Source of the DNA: Lyophyllum atratum
Taxonomy: Eukaryota > Basidiomycota > Agaricomycetes > Agaricales > Lyophyllaceae
Assembly (NCBI GenBank): GCA_014905825.1
Contig: JACGCN010000002.1
Coordinates: 434,001-498,000, forward strand
Direction of reading: 5' to 3'
DNA: 64,000 nt
Below are positions 59,985-64,000 of this stretch, in pieces. The translations under genes were made by a program, and so were the position numbers. The notes beneath the pieces were generated by a model. The model saw only the letters and a program-made list of their open reading frames with translations, searched no databases and had not been told where the DNA came from. Numbering within the stretch: the stretch's first letter is position 1; each line of letters begins with the position of its first letter.

Positions 59985-61381
59985 CTATGAGACGGCCTCT
60001 ATAGCTACTGTGGGATTGCCTGAAGGACGGTTGAAGAGTGGGATGGTACGTAGGTTCTCGGGAGCAGGGCCTTGAGATTCTAACTGCTTTCGCCCTCGGT
60101 CGGTCTGTACAGAGAAAGATATTAGTCATGAGCAATGCAACTTGTAAGGCGACAGGACATACAATTCCAGCATTAGCCATGCCGCGCTCGAGACCTTCGA
60201 GTAGGGTACATGCTTTACATAGGTCGTTACTCGAGATGTACCCACATCGTTGACATGTCTCTGCACTACCCGTCAGAATTGTTTTATTGGAGCAATTGAA
60301 CAGTGACTGACGTTGAACACGCTGCGTAGCCTTCACCTCCTCTCTGACCTCGAAAGCTTCACCAGAATGGATGATGTCTATGATGGCGCTCGGTCGGGCT
60401 GCTTCTAATTCCTTGAGGAATACCCGTGCATGTCCTCTATAGGCGTCGGGAGAATATATACACTCCGTTGAGAAGTAATCGAGTTTCTTGAAGTAGGCAT
60501 ACCTTGAAAAGACAACCATGAGGAGTGAGAAAGTAGTTAAGCGCGTAGGCTGGCAGGAAACGTACATGACTATTTCCTTCTCGTACGCGTACTTGAAAGG
60601 CTTGGATCGTTTGATGGTATCCTCACCTTGGGTGCAGATCGCTGTACACCGTCCTAATCTCGCAATGTCGCCTCGCATGACTAGAGTTCACATAATGTAT
60701 AAGCAAATTCGCGGGAAGGTGCACAAAACGTACTGTTCATTAAGACGGTTTCGGCAATGTCGTCTGCATTGTGGCCCGTCACTATATGATCAACATTCAA
60801 CATTGCAGCCCCTCGATCGAGCGCCTGCCGCCTAAAGACGCCGCAGAAAGTGCAGTTATTCTTTCTTCCTACTTGAGATACGATAGCATCCATAGTCCAT
60901 CCATAAAGTTCGTCGTATGATAGGATCTTGAGTGGCATGTCATATTGCTGCTGATTTCGTTTGACCGTCTGATTAGAGGGTGGGATTAGCAATCAACACC
61001 CAGGATGAGCGATTAAACGAACCTCTAGCGAGTCGTCTCTATACCCGGTGATACCCTCATCGATCGAGAGCAAGAAAAGGTCCAGGCCGTATTCATATCT
61101 CTCATTGAGCGTCTTCATGACATGGGCCAGTACCGTAGAATCTGCAAGCCTCTAATCAGAGAGATATCTCCACCAATCAATATTGGAACTGAACCTTTCC
61201 CTCCAGATGCTCCTATCGCTACTCTGTCCCCTGGTTGGAATAACTTGGATTGAGTGATTGTGTTGTGAACTTCGGTCTCGAAAACGTAAAAAAAGCATTC
61301 TCGGCATATTTGCTGTCCTGTTTTCGGGCGTTTGAGCATGGCTTTTGCATTTTCACAAAGGGCGCAGATTCGCGGAGCCAT
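59985..61381 (-). CDS. NCS6: NCS6/CTU1 cytoplasmic tRNA 2-thiolation protein
   Basis: The start [20 protein letters not shown] and [20 protein letters not shown] form the N-terminal zinc-binding part. [16 protein letters not shown], created across an intron, is the PP-loop ATP-binding motif. It is followed by [20 protein letters not shown], the catalytic [16 protein letters not shown], and [19 protein letters not shown]. Then come [14 protein letters not shown] and [20 protein letters not shown]. The C-terminal zinc motif reads [16 protein letters not shown]. The last exon is [20 protein letters not shown], ending EAVS with TAG at 59985-59987. With Ncs2 it uses sulphur from Urm1 to thiolate U34 of Lys, Glu and Gln tRNAs. 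All catalytic cysteines are present. The start codon at 61381 overlaps the first exon of the small gene on the other strand. Confidence 0.94.
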
Positions 61382-61810
61382 GTTGCGTCCGATGGTGAGC
61401 GTTGTCCAGCAGTGTACAACCCCTTCGTACCACTGCCAGAAAAGAAATTTCCTGACTCGTGTTGATGCTTGTTTCTACCTTCGTAATCTAATCTTATCGG
61501 TTGTCAGTGCCACTCTTACCCGCGAGAAGTTTGCCGACCTCTCCCGTCTGACAAGCCAGAACTTCCCCCCATCCATGCAGCTAAATTCTCTGCGCCCTTA
61601 TGGTCTTGGAACGATCGAAGCATGACCATCAAATTCATGGCAGACCTAAAACCGACGAACACGATCTGGATTCGGTTGCCAGACTCGACGAGTGATAGTG
61701 ATATTACTCGTGGTAGACGCCCGACGAGGAACGTGGTGAAGATATACAGGGGAGGCGTACCGGCAACACGGGTCGGGCAGGGACCGATGAAATACATCGC
61801 CAATACCTAA
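61338..61810 (+). CDS. Small probable gene, basic N-terminus, divergent from NCS6
   Basis: Exon 1 (61338-61394) would encode [19 protein letters not shown], Arg/Ala-rich without acids, like a mitochondrial presequence. A GTGAGC donor and a GTCAG acceptor near 61507 join it in frame to [20 protein letters not shown], then [40 protein letters not shown] and [12 protein letters not shown]. The stop is TAA 61808-61810. The total is about 119 residues, basic. It could be a mitochondrial ribosomal or respiratory subunit, but I do not recognise the family. The intron (113 nt) is longer than its neighbours, and another small exon inside it is possible. Exon 1 overlaps the antisense start of NCS6. Confidence 0.45.
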
Positions 61811-62731
61811 ACACGGACCGCCTTACCCGTGTCTCTGTCTGAATCCTTCACCACGGCTACGTCGGTCCAATCCACACTCTAAAAACTCTTGCAACGTCCA
61901 TGTGGCCGTGTGTGGAACTAAGGAACGTCGTAGCTCTCTGTAGATCATCGTTCCTGGATTGAGACAAGCAGGACCGTGAACCCACTCCCCACCCGCCGAA
62001 ACGTTTATGCTGTTTTTCTCATCGACAGCTGGAGTGAGTAAACTAAACATTATCTCTGAGTTTGGCTGGCAGAGTCTGACCCAACTACAGCGTACACCCA
62101 GGCCAGGAGACATCGAGACCGCAACGAGCAGAGAGATAATCCATACCCTACGAGACTGAGATTTGGTTCCTTATGCGGACAGAAAACTCGGCACTCAGAT
62201 CTCGACCAATGTTATTCCAGATAGCCAGAAATGGACAATCCCATGTTAGTAAAAATGGCACTCGAACTTGCTTTGGGGTATACTTCCGGGGACCGGAAGG
62301 GCTCAGTTCTTGACGTCCCTGACCCGCTTGCGTGCATCATTATCGTTATCATTATCACTATCACTGAACCGAGAGAACTAGCCATGACAGAAACTGCCAG
62401 AGTAGACGCTTTGGGATCTATCCTCGTGGAACGTCAATCGCCTCCCAGTTCCATGACATCAGGGCATCAGGGGCGACCTAATCTGCTTTGCTGTCGTCGC
62501 ATCCAACATCACATTCACATACCCCAAGTCAACTCCCCTGAACCCACATCAAGTCGACGATTGCGACTATCTTCATATTTTCTTGAAGTATGCCATGGAG
62601 ACTAGCCGAGCTAGGCGTCGACTATATAATGCCCTTGCGAATGACCTCCAGGATATTATCTGCATTGAGCACATCAGCTCTCCCATCTCTCACTTCTCAC
62701 TCCCCTCACAGTAATTCATAGACTCATTACG
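61811..62731. other. Intergenic upstream of GMC oxidoreductase, with short simple repeat
   Basis: About 920 bp. A short (ATCATT/ATC)-type run, CATCATTATCGTTATCATTA and on to about 62371, lies near 62335. The last 150 bp hold the GMC promoter; TATATAATGCCC at 62622-62633 could be its TATA box, about 100 bp before the start codon. Confidence 0.5.
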
Positions 62732-64000
62732 ATGGTGGCCTTCACCCCGTCGTTCACCACTCTAGTGGCAGTAGCTGCCGCCTTAGTCCGACATGCACAA
62801 GCTGCAGTACCACCTATGACCACCACCGACTACCTAATCGTTGGAGGCGGAACTGCTGGTCAGTACATCCCCTGTCAAGAAGAGAAACGCAGCTAAAAAC
62901 TCGCATCATAGGCCTTGTTTTGGCGAACCGCCTTAGCGAGGACCCCAAAGTCAAGGTGCTCGTGCTTGAAGGTGGTGGAGATGGTCTGGGCAAGTATGTA
63001 GCATGTTCAAACGTCTTTAATATGCGACAACTGATGGACTCGCTGCAGTAAAAACATCAGCGACTTCAAGCTCGTCGGGGCCGCGTGGGGAACAGATATC
63101 GACTGGCAATTCCCCACCCAGCCCCTCAAATACGCTAACGACCGCGTATTGACACCAGGGCCTCGTGGAAAGGTTCTAGGGTACGCAGATAGCCATTTAT
63201 GGATATCCTTCTCAGACTGACCTATATGATCCACAGAGGCTCGTCATCTATCAATGGTGAATATTGTCCAGTCCTCGTCTTTCGACATTTTTGTCAAATC
63301 TATTTCAGGTGATGTATTCGACCGAGGAGATGCTCGCGAATACAATGAGTGGGAGGCTCTTGGCAACCCCGGATGGTGAATTGGCTTCTTCATGTGCTTG
63401 ATTTGAGACTGACGCGAAGGATTACATAGGAACTTCGACACGCTCTTTGCTGCTGGCAAGAAATCTGAACAATTCTACGCGCCCAAACCGACAGATAATA
63501 TCAACTATGTTCTCGAACACCACGGAGTCAATGGAATGGTTCCCACTTCATACTCTGCCGCGTCGCCACCGTGAGCACTGTTTTCCACCGTCATCATTGT
63601 AGACTCACCCAGTCCGCACCTAGCATCCACGATGCTATTATTGAGTCAGTTGTCAATGCAGGCGGTTTCCGATCCCCTGATTTGGAGGGCGGTAATGCCA
63701 CCGGCATTGCGCACGTCACTAATGCTCGACTTCCCTCTAACGAGACTCGATCCACTTCAGTGAGCTCGATCCTCTCCTTTCTTCTTTGAATTTAGCTCAT
63801 GGACTGCACCAAAGGCTACTGCGTACTGTGAGTTGTGAAGACAACCGGCGATGGATCATAACACTGACCACCTTGAGTAGATTTCCCATACTCCTACCGT
63901 CCTAATTTCCAAGTGATCCTTCACGCTACGGCCACCAAGATCCTGTGGAGTTCTACTGCCAAAGAGAATGCCATAGCTAGCGGCGTCGAATACGTCGATC
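62732..64000 (+). CDS. Secreted GMC oxidoreductase (aryl-alcohol/glucose oxidase type), 3' end beyond right edge
   Basis: The start MVAFTPSFTTLVAVAAALVR followed by HAQAAVPP is a signal peptide. The FAD-binding motif is DYLIVGGGTAG, spliced to LVLANRLSEDPKVKVLVLEG (GxGxxG and acidic ribose ligand). Next come GAAWGTDIDWQFPTQPLKYA and GPRGKVLGGSSSINGDVFDR, the GMC signature 1 region (GGSS-IN). YNEWEALGNPGWNFDTLFAA and SIHDAIIESVVNAGGFRSPD follow. At least seven exons with 50-60 nt introns are visible before base 64000. The substrate loop and catalytic His pair lie outside the window. In wood- and litter-decay fungi such enzymes make hydrogen peroxide by oxidising aryl alcohols, methanol or sugars. 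The secreted start fits that role; the exact subfamily cannot be told. Confidence 0.9.

Noticed and set aside
62335..62371. Short ATT/ATC simple repeat as a possible regulatory element
   Set aside because: A brief microsatellite-like run; a similar one near 44700 suggests background simple sequence.

Overview
This window looks like nuclear DNA of a filamentous basidiomycete, probably an agaricomycete. The genes are broken by many short introns of about 45-70 nt with GTRNGY donors, and several proteins have mushroom-type architectures: a divergent Spt5-like protein, a DUF6697-like protein, a KDM3-type JmjC protein, a P450 and a GMC oxidoreductase. Gene coordinates span start codon to stop codon, introns included; exon joins were made by eye. 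I saw no tRNA, rRNA, CRISPR array or autonomous transposon.

Layout, left to right. An NmrA-like reductase (minus) runs off the left edge. A divergent pair follows: an NCBP3-like RNA-binding protein (2.6-3.9 kb, minus) and the ribosome-assembly factor KRR1 (4.1-5.7 kb, plus). Next are a four-helix membrane protein of unknown function (6.8-9.6 kb) and a Cu-type P1B-ATPase (10.0-13.5 kb). A possible decayed gene lies near 14.3-14.9 kb, and a GPI-anchored cysteine-rich protein at 16.3-16.9 kb. A chimeric Spt5-like gene fills 17.8-21.2 kb. After it come the HOG-pathway regulator SSK1 (22.5-26.2 kb), ARS2/SERRATE (26.5-29.9 kb), ESF2 (30.2-31.1 kb) and CBP80 (33.2-36.4 kb), all on the minus strand. 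Two organelle-expression genes are convergent: a PPR-like protein (36.7-39.3 kb, plus) and mitochondrial IF3 (39.4-40.1 kb, minus). Then come a secreted GPI-anchored Thr/Pro-rich protein, a cytochrome P450 and a KDM3-type demethylase. From 50 kb there are a Tc1/mariner-like MITE, a small agaricomycete hypothetical protein, a chimeric DUF6697-like gene, an MDR-family oxidoreductase, NCS6/CTU1, a small probable gene, and the first part of a GMC oxidoreductase that runs off the right edge.

Two themes stand out. First, the window is rich in RNA-metabolism genes. CBP80, ARS2 and an NCBP3-like protein, all parts of the nuclear cap-binding/ARS2 assembly, lie within 34 kb, together with KRR1, ESF2, an Spt5-like factor, NCS6, mt-IF3 and a PPR-like protein. 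Second, a segmental inverted duplication (about 20.44-21.40 kb and 52.54-53.52 kb) carries the same promoter and first exons in two genes whose C-terminal halves are unrelated: Spt5-like KOW domains in one and a DUF6697-like domain in the other.

Other points to check: a candidate 1-nt microexon in KRR1; two identical-type single-A frameshifts in SSK1; a second metal-binding domain in the Cu-ATPase that has lost its CxxC; and a tandemly duplicated exon-intron unit with a GC-AG intron at 51.7 kb.
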